Shown: piece after piece, positions 17,284-27,185 of the stretch
Numbering within the stretch: position 1 is the first letter of the stretch
How the letters are laid out: the number at the start of each line of letters is the position of its first letter
Assembly: GCF_018449575.1 (NCBI RefSeq)
Contig: NZ_JAAVUT010000001.1
Span: forward strand, 124,001 to 188,000
Source: Sodalis sp. dw_96
GTDB lineage: Bacteria; Pseudomonadota; Gammaproteobacteria; Enterobacterales; Enterobacteriaceae
DNA length: 64,000 nt
Direction: 5' to 3'
Translations under genes and position numbers: made by a program
The notes under the pieces: generated by a model
Told to the model about the DNA's origin: nothing
What the model saw: the letters and a program-made list of their open reading frames with translations, nothing else
Database searches by the model: none

Positions 17284-19140
17284 ATGAGCAATATTACTTT
17301 AATAGCAGCAGACAGGACCGTATTCTCCCTTGGACACAAATTAAGTATGCAATTATTTCCTGAAATTCTCGTTGTCCGGGGCGTATTGGGAGAAGGTGTG
17401 GCTGCGGCAGCGAACCAGATACGGCAGGGAACAGAGATCCTTATCAGCAGAGGGGCCACGGCTCAGGCAATCAGAGAAGCATTCCCCGCGCTCATTCATG
17501 TGACCATCCAGCGCTCAGCCTTCGACTACATTTCCGCGCTCAACCTCGCTCAAAGCGTCGGCAGCCCCATTGCCGCCATTGCCCTCCCTCATCTGGTAGA
17601 GGGATTGACAGCGACCGCACGGGTTCTGAACCTTCATCTGCGCTTATACCCCATCGTGAAAGAAGAGGAGGTTGAGCCAATTATATTGCGAGCAATCAAC
17701 GAAGGGGCATCCGTTGTTATCGGCAGTTCATCAACCGGAATCGCAGCGGCGCGACTGAAAGTGCCTCATGTTGTCGTTCAAAGCGGCGAGGAAACTATCA
17801 TCGCCGCCATGACTCAAGCTCAGCGCATTTATGAGACGATGCGTATGAACAGGGCGGAAAGCTCGCTGCTCCATGCCGCGGTAAATGCCGCCGATAATGC
17901 TATCGTTGCCATAGACAGAATGGGAAGGGTGGTCGCATTCAATGTGATGGCTGAACGAATTATGGGTATTAGCATCAGCGACGCGCTCAATAAACCTTAC
18001 TCAACACTGTGGCCGAAATTTGATTTTGAAACGGCGATAAGAAATGATTCGACCCCGTTAACCCTTTCGCCCGACGGGACGTCTGAGGTGACAGGATCGG
18101 CAAGACCTGTGAAGAACCATGAAGAAACAGTAGGCGTTGTGGTGAGTCTCCAGGAAATGGACCAGCAGCGTATTCTGGCTTCTTCCATCAAAAAACGTAC
18201 TGGAACCGGGCATATCGCGCGTGCGCAATTTAAGGATATCCAGGGTTCTAGTCAGGCCATAAAGAGGACCCTAGCCCTGGCTACTCGGTATGCGGAGACA
18301 GATGGCACCGTATTTATCGTCGGGGAAACCGGCACCGGAAAGGAATTGTTTGCCCAGAGTATCCATAACTCCAGCGCCAGGGCCAACAGGCCCTTTGTGG
18401 CGGTGAATTGTTCGGCGCTCCCCGGTTCACTGCTGGAGAGCGAGCTTTTCGGCTATGTTTCCGGTGCATTCACCGGCGCCAGCAGCAAGGGTAAGCCCGG
18501 ACTGTTTGAACAGGCGGATGGCGGCACTATTTTCCTGGATGAGGTCACGGAAATAGAACCGCATATCCAGGCAAAGTTGTTGCGCGTGCTTCAAGAAAAG
18601 CAGGTTATGCGCCTTGGTAGTGATGCCATCACCCCTTTTGACGTGCGCATCATTGCGGCGAGCAATGAGGATATACCCCGGTTGCTTGAATCCGGCAAGT
18701 TTCGCTCGGACCTCTATTACCGGCTCAACGTCCTGATGCTGCATTTACCGCCGTTGCGCGAAAGACAAGAGGATATTCCTCTCCTGTGCCGTTATTTTCT
18801 CAAATTACATACCCCTGACTCGGCATTCGCGCCAAGTTTTACGCCGGGAGCCCTGCGCCAGCTCTGCGAATGGCCGTGGCGTGGCAATATTCGAGAGATG
18901 CAGAACGTTATGTTCCGTGTCGCTACCACGGTCAGGGAGCACTTGGTGGAAAAGGATATCATACGAGATTTGCTTGAAGGGACCATGCTTTTGGGAATAG
19001 ACCCGGATATTTCGCAGGGGCGGGAAGACGTTATTCGACAGGCGCTCGCCGAGACCGGAGGCAAAAAAGGCAAAGCCGCCGCCAGCCTCGGAATGAGTCG
19101 TACTACCCTCTGGCGGAAAATGCGGGAAAAAGAGATATAA
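17284..19140 (+). CDS. PrpR-type sigma-54-dependent transcriptional activator
   Basis: 618 residues. The N-terminal third is a PrpR_N/PAC_2 sensor domain (RGVLGEGVAAAANQIRQGTEILISRGATAQAI), which binds small acids in relatives. A PAS-like segment follows near 195-290. The AAA+ domain has Walker A GETGTGKE near residue 347, the sigma-54 contact loop GAFTGA near 394, Walker B GGTIFLDE near 415 and an arginine-finger region. A Fis-type helix-turn-helix closes the protein (AAASLGMSRTTLWRKM). AAGGAG eight to ten bases before the ATG supports the start. It is divergent from the ferredoxin/DASS operon with its sigma-54 promoter and is very probably its activator. Confidence 0.93.
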   Translation: MSNITLIAADRTVFSLGHKLSMQLFPEILVVRGVLGEGVAAAANQIRQGTEILISRGATAQAIREAFPALIHVTIQRSAFDYISALNLAQSVGSPIAAIALPHLVEGLTATARVLNLHLRLYPIVKEEEVEPIILRAINEGASVVIGSSSTGIAAARLKVPHVVVQSGEETIIAAMTQAQRIYETMRMNRAESSLLHAAVNAADNAIVAIDRMGRVVAFNVMAERIMGISISDALNKPYSTLWPKFDFETAIRNDSTPLTLSPDGTSEVTGSARPVKNHEETVGVVVSLQEMDQQRILASSIKKRTGTGHIARAQFKDIQGSSQAIKRTLALATRYAETDGTVFIVGETGTGKELFAQSIHNSSARANRPFVAVNCSALPGSLLESELFGYVSGAFTGASSKGKPGLFEQADGGTIFLDEVTEIEPHIQAKLLRVLQEKQVMRLGSDAITPFDVRIIAASNEDIPRLLESGKFRSDLYYRLNVLMLHLPPLRERQEDIPLLCRYFLKLHTPDSAFAPSFTPGALRQLCEWPWRGNIREMQNVMFRVATTVREHLVEKDIIRDLLEGTMLLGIDPDISQGREDVIRQALAETGGKKGKAAASLGMSRTTLWRKMREKEI

Positions 19141-19322
19141 GTCGAAATAACGTTCGGCAAAGGGCAGCACAAACGTAAGTGATCGGTAAATGAGGTTGGA
19201 AGTGCCACGATGGGGTTAAATGGTTCCAAAGCCGTTCCGAATGTTGTCAAAACTCGTAGAGTGAACACAGAAATCCCAAGGGAAGGTCTATCAAATACAT
19301 AGGGTGATACAGGTGTGACTGA

Positions 19323-21593
<2,271 letters not shown>

Positions 21594-21600
21594 GCCTTGC

Positions 21601-21638
21601 CCTGGCGAGCGGCCACGGCTGCTCGCCAGGATTTGTCT
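21601..21638 (+). terminator. Terminator of katG
   Basis: Perfect 10-bp stem CCTGGCGAGC/GCTCGCCAGG around a 10-base loop, starting five bases after the katG stop and followed by ATTTGTCT. The short T-run makes it a moderate intrinsic terminator. Confidence 0.75.
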
Positions 21639-21929
21639 ATGCAATTCTTACGGCACAGGTACGCCTGTTTACATGCTGCCTGTTTGCTGGCGACTACACC
21701 TTATCGGCTGAATGTAATTTCGTCGCAAAAATTTATTTTAGGGAAAAGTATTGTTGTTTATTGCGGGCAAGAGTGCGGCAAGGGCTATACGGGTTACTCT
21801 ATCGGCTATTATGACATGCCACAGAAAAGAGATCTATTCAATACGCCAAGCATGCAGAGGGGCACAAATTTTTGCCTTGAAGGGAAAACCGGCGTGAGAG
21901 TGATTGCCGGCGAGATTGAAATATTCTAA
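21638..21929 (+). CDS. Hypothetical small protein after katG
   Basis: About 97 codons if started at the ATG at 21638; the longer frame back to 21597 would run through the katG terminator. No family is recognised. The second half (VVYCGQECGKGYTGYSIGYYD) has a paired-cysteine, Gly/Tyr-rich look of a small exported protein, and the start has a weak hydrophobic stretch (ACLHAACLLATT). No clear ribosome site. It could be a remnant. Confidence 0.3.
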
Positions 21930-22033
21930 CGCCTGGCAAGGCGATGCCCGTTGCGGAGCAGATTTTCATTTTTGTTTATTACCGTTTGCTCAGTTTTAAA
22001 CTTACCGGAAAATAAACTAAATAGCTCATCATT

Positions 22034-22186
22034 AACATTCCCGATGGGCAATTACCGGCAACTGAATGGTATAAAATGGTGAGTAATCCGACAGTGGCGG
22101 ATGCCCTAAGGGATCGGCTAGTAGATAACGGCCGTCGGCTCGAACTGAGTGACATCAGCGATCGCAATCAGCGAAATAAGCAATAA
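22034..22186 (+). pseudogene. IS21-family IstB remnant (C-terminal end)
   Basis: The plus-strand frame reads LPATEWYKMVSNPTVADALR followed by DRLVDNGRRLEL, which matches the C-terminal end of IstB ATPase helper proteins of IS21-type elements (WHEMIGDPTIADAILDRLVHN-type pattern). About 50 codons remain before a stop; no upstream IstB, IstA or terminal repeat is visible. A relic of an old insertion. Confidence 0.7.
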
Positions 22187-22516
22187 AGCCTGATCTACTA
22201 TCATATCGTTGATCCAACCTGGTATGAAATACACTGAATTTTTTAAGTGTATTTTTCAATTGCTCTATTTCTGATTGTTCATCGATTTCAGGAGAAGGAA
22301 TAGGTATGATTGTGTCAAAGTACTTCTCAACAATTCTATCAAGATCCGCCAAAAGCACTCTTGGCCTGGCCGTCGTAAACGATGGTAGCAGCGCGCGAAG
22401 GCCTTAAGGCATGCACACTTCAAGCAGAATGCATGGGTTAGTTAGCCCCGCCAATGACGTGCAATACACACAGCCGTTGAATGTGTTGTGGACGGTGAGC
22501 GGCACTTGCTGGTATG
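22187..22516. other. Intergenic stretch without a recognised gene
   Basis: About 330 bases between the IstB relic and the LexA box. A minus-strand frame at 22155-22358 has a protein-like middle (IIPIPSPEIDEQSEIEQL) but no ribosome site and no recognised family; it may be another gene fragment. Confidence 0.4.
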
Positions 22517-22532
22517 CTGTTTATAATTACAG
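22517..22532. promoter_or_regulatory. LexA box overlapping the yebG promoter
   Basis: CTGTTTATAATTACAG is a perfect CTGT-N8-ACAG LexA operator. It contains a consensus -10 hexamer TATAAT at 22522-22527, so bound LexA would block RNA polymerase. The box lies 15 bases before the yebG start; E. coli yebG is likewise an SOS gene. Confidence 0.9.
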
Positions 22533-22546
22533 TATTGGAGGCGGTT

Positions 22547-22924
22547 ATGGCTATTGAAATAAAATATGTGGTCGTCAGAAAGGGTGAAGAGAAAATGATA
22601 TTTGCCAGTAAGAAAGAAGCAGAGGCCTACGACAAGATGCTCGATATGGCTGAAGCGTTCAGCGACTGGTTGTTGAACAGCGGGATGCAGTTGGATGAAA
22701 CGCAGGCAGAAAATCTGGGTTTTTATCTGGCCAAGCATAAAGATGGCGTTCAGCATATCCTGCGTACCAGCAAATTGCCGGAAGCCGTCGACGCTCAGGC
22801 TCCTTCAGATGAACCGGAAAGCATGGACGCCGTCGACGCTCAGTCTCCTTCAGATGAACCGGAAAGCATGGAAGCCGATGACGATGCCGGCACAAAAAAA
22901 ATCAGAGCGGTGAAAGCAGCCTGA
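22547..22924 (+). CDS. yebG: DNA damage-inducible protein YebG
   Basis: 125 residues from the ATG at 22547 (MAIEIKYVVVRKGEEKM), which lies eight bases after GGAGG-like sequence and just after the LexA box; the frame extends upstream through the operator, so the earlier ATG is unlikely. The first 80 residues match YebG of E. coli closely (FASKKEAEAYDKMLD). The C-terminal tail is longer than in E. coli because of a 15-residue tandem duplication and is very acidic, ending in a basic KKIRAVKAA. The molecular role of YebG is not firmly known. Confidence 0.94.
   Translation: MAIEIKYVVVRKGEEKMIFASKKEAEAYDKMLDMAEAFSDWLLNSGMQLDETQAENLGFYLAKHKDGVQHILRTSKLPEAVDAQAPSDEPESMDAVDAQSPSDEPESMEADDDAGTKKIRAVKAA
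22784..22873 (+). repeat. 45-bp tandem duplication inside yebG
   Basis: Two adjacent 45-base units (22784-22828 and 22829-22873) differ at only a few positions and encode AVDAQAPSDEPESMD and AVDAQSPSDEPESME. The duplication keeps the frame and lengthens the acidic tail. Confidence 0.9.
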
Positions 22925-23063
22925 TCCCCTCCGAAGAGTACACGAGTACAGAACAGCGCCGTTAGTGATAACCCCTTGCGGCGTTGATGTCTGAAAAAGC
23001 AGCCTGAAAACTCATTAAGGGTGGCAACTTCGTTGACAGCTACCGGTTATAGTGACCGGCCTC

Positions 23064-23186
23064 TTAAATTCCGGCCCCACGGCAGACATCCTTCACGGTT
23101 CTGCCAGCCTCGACGGACTTCAAAACGGCAATAATCTGCTGTTCGGTAAAACGGGCTTTACGAATAACGATCCCCTTTGCGGCCAT
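23064..23186 (-). pseudogene. IS3-family OrfA remnant (N-terminal end)
   Basis: The minus-strand frame from the ATG at 23186 reads KARFTEQQIIAVLKSVEAGR and then TVKDVCRGAGI before a stop. This is the N-terminal helix-turn-helix of IS3-family (IS2/IS407-type) OrfA transposases. Only 40 codons survive, and neither the OrfB integrase nor terminal repeats are seen. Confidence 0.8.
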
Positions 23187-23372
23187 GTCAGTGCCGGAAG
23201 ATCTCTAAAAGTGAATGGCACCATTATGCGGGATACTTACACGTATATTGACCCGTCAACGGCAAAGTGAGCATGAGGGATTGCAAAAGTTGTATCGACG
23301 GATTTTCACGCAAGTGTTTCCCGCCAGGATGCAAACAGGTTCGGATTAACATGGTCAATTACAAAAGACATT

Positions 23373-23504
23373 ATGCGCTTATTCGGGGGAGCCTTGACGG
23401 CGATTGGTCCCCTTGGCACGGATTTCTATCTGCCCTCATTGCCGGCAATAGCATTAGATTTAAAAGAATCGATGTCGACTTCCCAGCTTACTTGCAGAAT
23501 GACT
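23373..23504 (+). pseudogene. MFS drug-resistance transporter fragment (Bcr/CflA-like)
   Basis: About 40 codons reading LTAIGPLGTDFYLPSLPAIA match the first membrane segment and following loop of Bcr/CflA-type multidrug exporters. The homology stops abruptly around 23492-23505, where antisense IS110 sequence begins, so the gene was cut by the insertion or by later deletion. Confidence 0.7.
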
Positions 23505-23807
23505 GTTTTTCCCACCAGAACCATGTTGCCTGGGAACCAGACCACACCAGGCGGAAAGTTGTCTGCCATTAGTAAACTGCTTTGCATTAACTTCACTCAA
23601 AAATGCGGCTGCGACGAAGGGGCCAGCACCAGTTATCATCAACAGTGTTTTGTATTTTGGCTGCTGCTGGCACAACGCTGCCATGTTGTGCTCTGTCGAA
23701 CGAATTTGTTCATTGAGCGAATGTATATTTTCCAGTGATGAAAAAAGCAACTGGCATAGTAGCGGCGAAATAAATAGTTTGATCAAGCGGTAAATCATGG
23801 CAGCCAT
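23505..23807 (-). pseudogene. IS110-family transposase remnant
   Basis: The minus-strand frame contains LLMITGAGPFVAAAFLSEVN followed by AKQFTNGRQLSAWCGLVPRQ and HGSGGK, the Transposase_20 region of IS110/IS1328-type transposases. The N-terminal DEDD domain and the extreme C-terminus are missing. Its inner edge abuts the broken MFS gene. Confidence 0.85.
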
Positions 23808-23830
23808 GTTGCTAGGCCGGATTATGTGGG

Positions 23831-24856
23831 TTAGCTCCCTCCGATGCCGATAACCAGCGTTGAGGCAATGATCATCGCCATACCGAGTAACTGGAAACGT
23901 ATTGGCTTAATTGAAGCGCTTTTCCATTCTTTGAGAACAAAACCCCATATCCCGCCACACAGCACCAGCATCGACATATGGAACGTCCAACTGACAAAGC
24001 CAAGTTTGACGCCGGTCATTTGTACATGTCCCCAGCCGTAGAAGAAAAACTGCAGATACCAGATAACCCCGCCCGCTGCCGACAAGGTAATATTGCGCCA
24101 AAAATGGGAAGGGTCTTGCCTGATTTTCAGCAATGTATGATTTCTTTTCCCTTTAATCAGACAATAAATCAGATTGGTGGTAAATCCCCCCAGCATGATA
24201 ATGACATAACCGGGCATAATTTGATAAAGAGGGTCAACGCCTTGGGCCAACGCCATTTGCTGAATAGGTCCTGCCGCCTCAATGGCAAAAGCCATGAAGG
24301 CACTCATGATGCCGCAAAATATCGCAATGATAACGCCTTTGCGGACATTTAATTCCCGGTTTGTTATGCCGGATTCATTCTCTTTCATCCGGCCGGCCAG
24401 TGACGTGACAGCAATACCGGCAACAGCAATGACTACGCCGATTAGTGCCATAACGCCGGCATGGCTGTTGAATAACTGGAGAAATTTTCCTCCGAATAGC
24501 GGCGGCGTCAGGGTGCCCACCACCAATGTGATACCGATAGCAACGCCGTAACCCACCGAGAGCCCTAGATAACGCAGCGTCATACCGAAGGTCAAACCCC
24601 CGAGCCCCCATAACACCCCGAACATATAGGTCCGCAAAACCACGCCAAAGGGAATCGCGAGGTAAAATGCGCCAACATTGGGCAGTAGTAATGACGCCAC
24701 CAGAATGGGCATAATAATCCAGGAAGCGATGCCATTAACCAGCCATGAGGCTTCCCATTCCCAATTTTTGACCAACTGAATCGGAATATAGAACGAGGCC
24801 GCAGCCAACGCACCAAGCAGGTGATAAAAAATACCATAGCCAATAGAGTATTCCAT
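23831..24856 (-). CDS. RhaT-family sugar permease
   Basis: 341 residues with ten predicted membrane segments, the size and topology of L-rhamnose:proton symporter RhaT. Typical motifs are the N-terminal GALAAASFYIPIQLVKNWEWE, the FGVLWGLGGLTFGMTLRYLG segment and VIWYLQFFFYGWG. Rhamnose genes (rhaBAD) are absent, and the gene is paired with a fucose-isomerase-like gene nine bases upstream, so the substrate may be a different deoxy-hexose or pentose. Transcribed after the isomerase gene in one operon. Confidence 0.88.
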   Translation of the reverse strand: MEYSIGYGIFYHLLGALAAASFYIPIQLVKNWEWEASWLVNGIASWIIMPILVASLLLPNVGAFYLAIPFGVVLRTYMFGVLWGLGGLTFGMTLRYLGLSVGYGVAIGITLVVGTLTPPLFGGKFLQLFNSHAGVMALIGVVIAVAGIAVTSLAGRMKENESGITNRELNVRKGVIIAIFCGIMSAFMAFAIEAAGPIQQMALAQGVDPLYQIMPGYVIIMLGGFTTNLIYCLIKGKRNHTLLKIRQDPSHFWRNITLSAAGGVIWYLQFFFYGWGHVQMTGVKLGFVSWTFHMSMLVLCGGIWGFVLKEWKSASIKPIRFQLLGMAMIIASTLVIGIGGS

Positions 24857-24865
24857 ATTCTCGCC

Positions 24866-26284
24866 TCAAGAGATTTTCTGGGCAGAAACGCCGAGTAGTT
24901 TCGCCAACTGTTCAATGATTTTGCCCTGATGACCGCTGCCGATGGCGCAGTGATGAGCCGGGCCGCCGAGGCACCATTTTTCCGTGAACTCTCTCGCTGA
25001 TAAGGCAAATTTATAGTTGCTGTTGGTATTTCCTATATCCAGCACCGGCCCGGCAACTGATTCTCCTTCGGCATATTGCAGCACGATACAGCCGCCACGC
25101 TTTTCGACCACGGAAAGAAAGGTGATCGGACCGGCGGCCACCGACATCTGAATAGAAACGCCTTTACCGGGTTTACCGTGGTAAACCGACAGAGGCACCA
25201 GTTTCACCTTGGACTCGGACATTTGCGGATGAGCAGGACCATCATGTCCCCACTGCACAGTGTCATTTTCAAAATTGATGCCATAAGGTTCGGAAAAAGA
25301 GCCGCCGGCCCCTAACAGACTCATAATTTTCATGGCAATGACATTTTTGATTTCACATTCACCGGCGACCGGGATGCCTTTATGGGTTAATAAAGTGTTT
25401 CCCATAATGACCGACGTGATAATACTTTCATGTTGAGATCCTGATGCCCCTTCATAATAATAGGCCAAGGCATCAAGTTTATGCTTGGCTACTAATTTAT
25501 CCAGCACGATGGACGTTTTTACCGCTCTATCAATTTCATATTGTTCACAACTTTCATCAACGTCAAGAACGGAATGGACTTCATCATATTTTTGATGAAT
25601 TTCTGTTGGGGTTATTTTAGCAAGATCATCTACCAGTTCGCAAAGCTCCAATATTTTGAATCTTACCCCCAATTTGGCCGATAAATTTGTCATATCAGAA
25701 TAGACATCATACATGCCGTTATAATAATGTCCCAAAACACCAACATTGGTATTTTTCAGTGTGTGGGATAACCGAAAAGCACTAAGATAGCTTTCAATTT
25801 TTTCCCATGCAACGCTGTCATTAAGATAGCCGACCACCAGTTCGAATGAAATATCCGCACGCTGGAATACATTAGCCAGTTCAGGAGCCGTACAGGCTTG
25901 GCAGTGCGCCAGCCATTGGCCGGTTCTGGTGCCACGGTCTCCCGCATTATTGATATCCGCCAAAGGTATTTTGCTATCAGGCTGCAACGCGAGTACCAAT
26001 ACCGGCACATTGAGTTTCTGTACTAACGGCAGTACAGTTGAGCTCAGTGCATAAGTAGTAATATAAAGTACTAATACATCGACTTGCGATGACTTAAACA
26101 AATTTGCCGCTGCGTCAGATTTGTCATTATTATCCACTAAGCCGCCATTGATCACTTCAATTCCTGCCGTGGTGAGGCGTGAAGCGACTTGATGTAAATA
26201 ACCTTCCAATGCTTGCTGCAAACCTGAAAATTGAGGCCAATAGGTATCTAACCCAATGCCGAAAACACCTAATTTGATATTCAT
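24866..26284 (-). CDS. L-fucose/L-arabinose isomerase family protein
   Basis: 472 residues with the three-domain architecture of FucI/AraA-like ketol isomerases. The central region has [20 protein letters not shown] and the C-terminal domain [18 protein letters not shown]; the late [16 protein letters not shown] segment carries histidines like the metal-site histidine of FucI. Length is shorter than FucI (about 590) and close to AraA-like relatives. Probably interconverts an aldose and ketose taken up by the RhaT-type carrier; the sugar is not identified. Confidence 0.82.
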   Translation of the reverse strand: MNIKLGVFGIGLDTYWPQFSGLQQALEGYLHQVASRLTTAGIEVINGGLVDNNDKSDAAANLFKSSQVDVLVLYITTYALSSTVLPLVQKLNVPVLVLALQPDSKIPLADINNAGDRGTRTGQWLAHCQACTAPELANVFQRADISFELVVGYLNDSVAWEKIESYLSAFRLSHTLKNTNVGVLGHYYNGMYDVYSDMTNLSAKLGVRFKILELCELVDDLAKITPTEIHQKYDEVHSVLDVDESCEQYEIDRAVKTSIVLDKLVAKHKLDALAYYYEGASGSQHESIITSVIMGNTLLTHKGIPVAGECEIKNVIAMKIMSLLGAGGSFSEPYGINFENDTVQWGHDGPAHPQMSESKVKLVPLSVYHGKPGKGVSIQMSVAAGPITFLSVVEKRGGCIVLQYAEGESVAGPVLDIGNTNSNYKFALSAREFTEKWCLGGPAHHCAIGSGHQGKIIEQLAKLLGVSAQKIS

Positions 26285-26467
26285 TTTATATCGCCTGCCA
26301 ATATTGAATTAAGGAATATCTAGACATACATAATCCACCAAAACAATTTGTTAAAAGTTTACCGTGATGATATGAACGCGTTATCCGTATCCTATCGTAG
26401 ATGGCGAAGTCAAACATGCTGCTCAATGCCACATAAATTAAGCCCATGGCATTTTTGTCGTATCCCC

Positions 26468-26483
26468 AGTGATCAAGATCACA
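26468..26483. promoter_or_regulatory. CRP-like site
   Basis: AGTGATCAAGATCACA matches the CRP consensus TGTGA-N6-TCACA at nine of ten positions. It lies about 185 bases upstream of the isomerase/RhaT-type operon and could impose catabolite control on it, though the OprB pseudogene also ends nearby. Confidence 0.5.
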
Positions 26484-26503
26484 GTATCAGATAGGGTCAG
26501 TTC

Positions 26504-26935
26504 TTAGAAAATCACAATAAACTGCATCCCGCCGGCCAAAGCATCATCAGTTTCTTTAACGCCCCAGGTTTTTTAGTATATTGAAGATTTGGACGGATCA
26601 TAAGCCATTTAGTTGCCTGATATTCATAATTTATTTCAATAACTATATTCTGAAGTTTGTACAGAAAAAAAGTAAGGAACATTAATTGAAATTTCACTGA
26701 TAGTTTCTTATCCATTAACTTTTGTTCGTAATAGAGTTGAGATAAACGCCATGCGGTACCGCCGCCATAGATTTCCATGGCCGAAGTTAAACCCGTTGCC
26801 TTGGGATCGTGGATACGATCGTTTGTGATATCTCTTCCTTCTCGTTCACCTAAACCAACATAAAACTGCGTATCGGGTATATTTGCGATTTTATCTAAAT
26901 CCAGATTTAAACCGAGTATCAACTGGCCGCTCTAG
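26504..26935 (-). pseudogene. OprB-type carbohydrate porin pseudogene
   Basis: The minus strand reads GLNLDLDKIANIPDTQFYVG and, after an apparent internal deletion, EINYEYQATKWLMIRPNLQY, which are the N-terminal and last strands of OprB carbohydrate-selective porins. Near 26560 the frame slips: the expected ending (GVKETDDALAGGMQFIVIF, final Phe then TAA at 26504) is in a different frame. A TAG lies directly upstream of the surviving start. At about 140 codons versus roughly 400-450 in the family, this is clearly broken. Confidence 0.75.
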
Positions 26936-27044
26936 GGTTTCGCGCTGCGTTATGCGCATACTGGCAAATTCGACTAATGCCGGAATAGAGGAATGGCGGT
27001 ACGCCCAGACTCGCTCTTCACGTTGAGCATTAATGAAATTGTAA

Positions 27045-27060
27045 TGTGAAGGGGATCAAA
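27045..27060. promoter_or_regulatory. CRP-like site before the LevR-type activator gene
   Basis: TGTGAAGGGGATCAAA fits TGTGA-N6-TCACA at eight of ten positions. It lies about 125 bases before the activator start. A similar TGTGA-N6-TCAAA site precedes the MFS/BNR operon, suggesting shared catabolite control. Confidence 0.45.
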
Positions 27061-27109
27061 AATTAGTTAAAACATGGTTTCATTTTTATGATATTGAGCG
27101 GAGAGTATT

Positions 27110-27143
27110 CAGTGTCTAACAGGAACAGTAGTGTCTAGTGTCG
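27110..27143. promoter_or_regulatory. AGTGTC(T) repeats upstream of the activator gene
   Basis: CAGTGTCT at 27110-27117, AGTGTCT at 27130-27136 and AGTGTCG at 27137-27143 form three same-direction copies of an element that also occurs upstream of the PTS operon and the kdgM-like gene. They lie 40-75 bases before the activator start and may allow autoregulation. Confidence 0.5.
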
Positions 27144-27185
27144 AATTATTCCTGTCGAGCATTGATACTCTTACGGATTGTCATC

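Noticed and set aside
22155-22358. Minus-strand frame with IIPIPSPEIDEQSEIEQL, reminiscent of a restriction specificity subunit
   Set aside because: Short, no ribosome site, no supporting neighbour; the resemblance is limited to a few residues.
26468-26483. FNR site reading of the AGTGATCAAGATCACA palindrome
   Set aside because: It lacks TTGAT-N4-ATCAA; the CRP pattern fits better.
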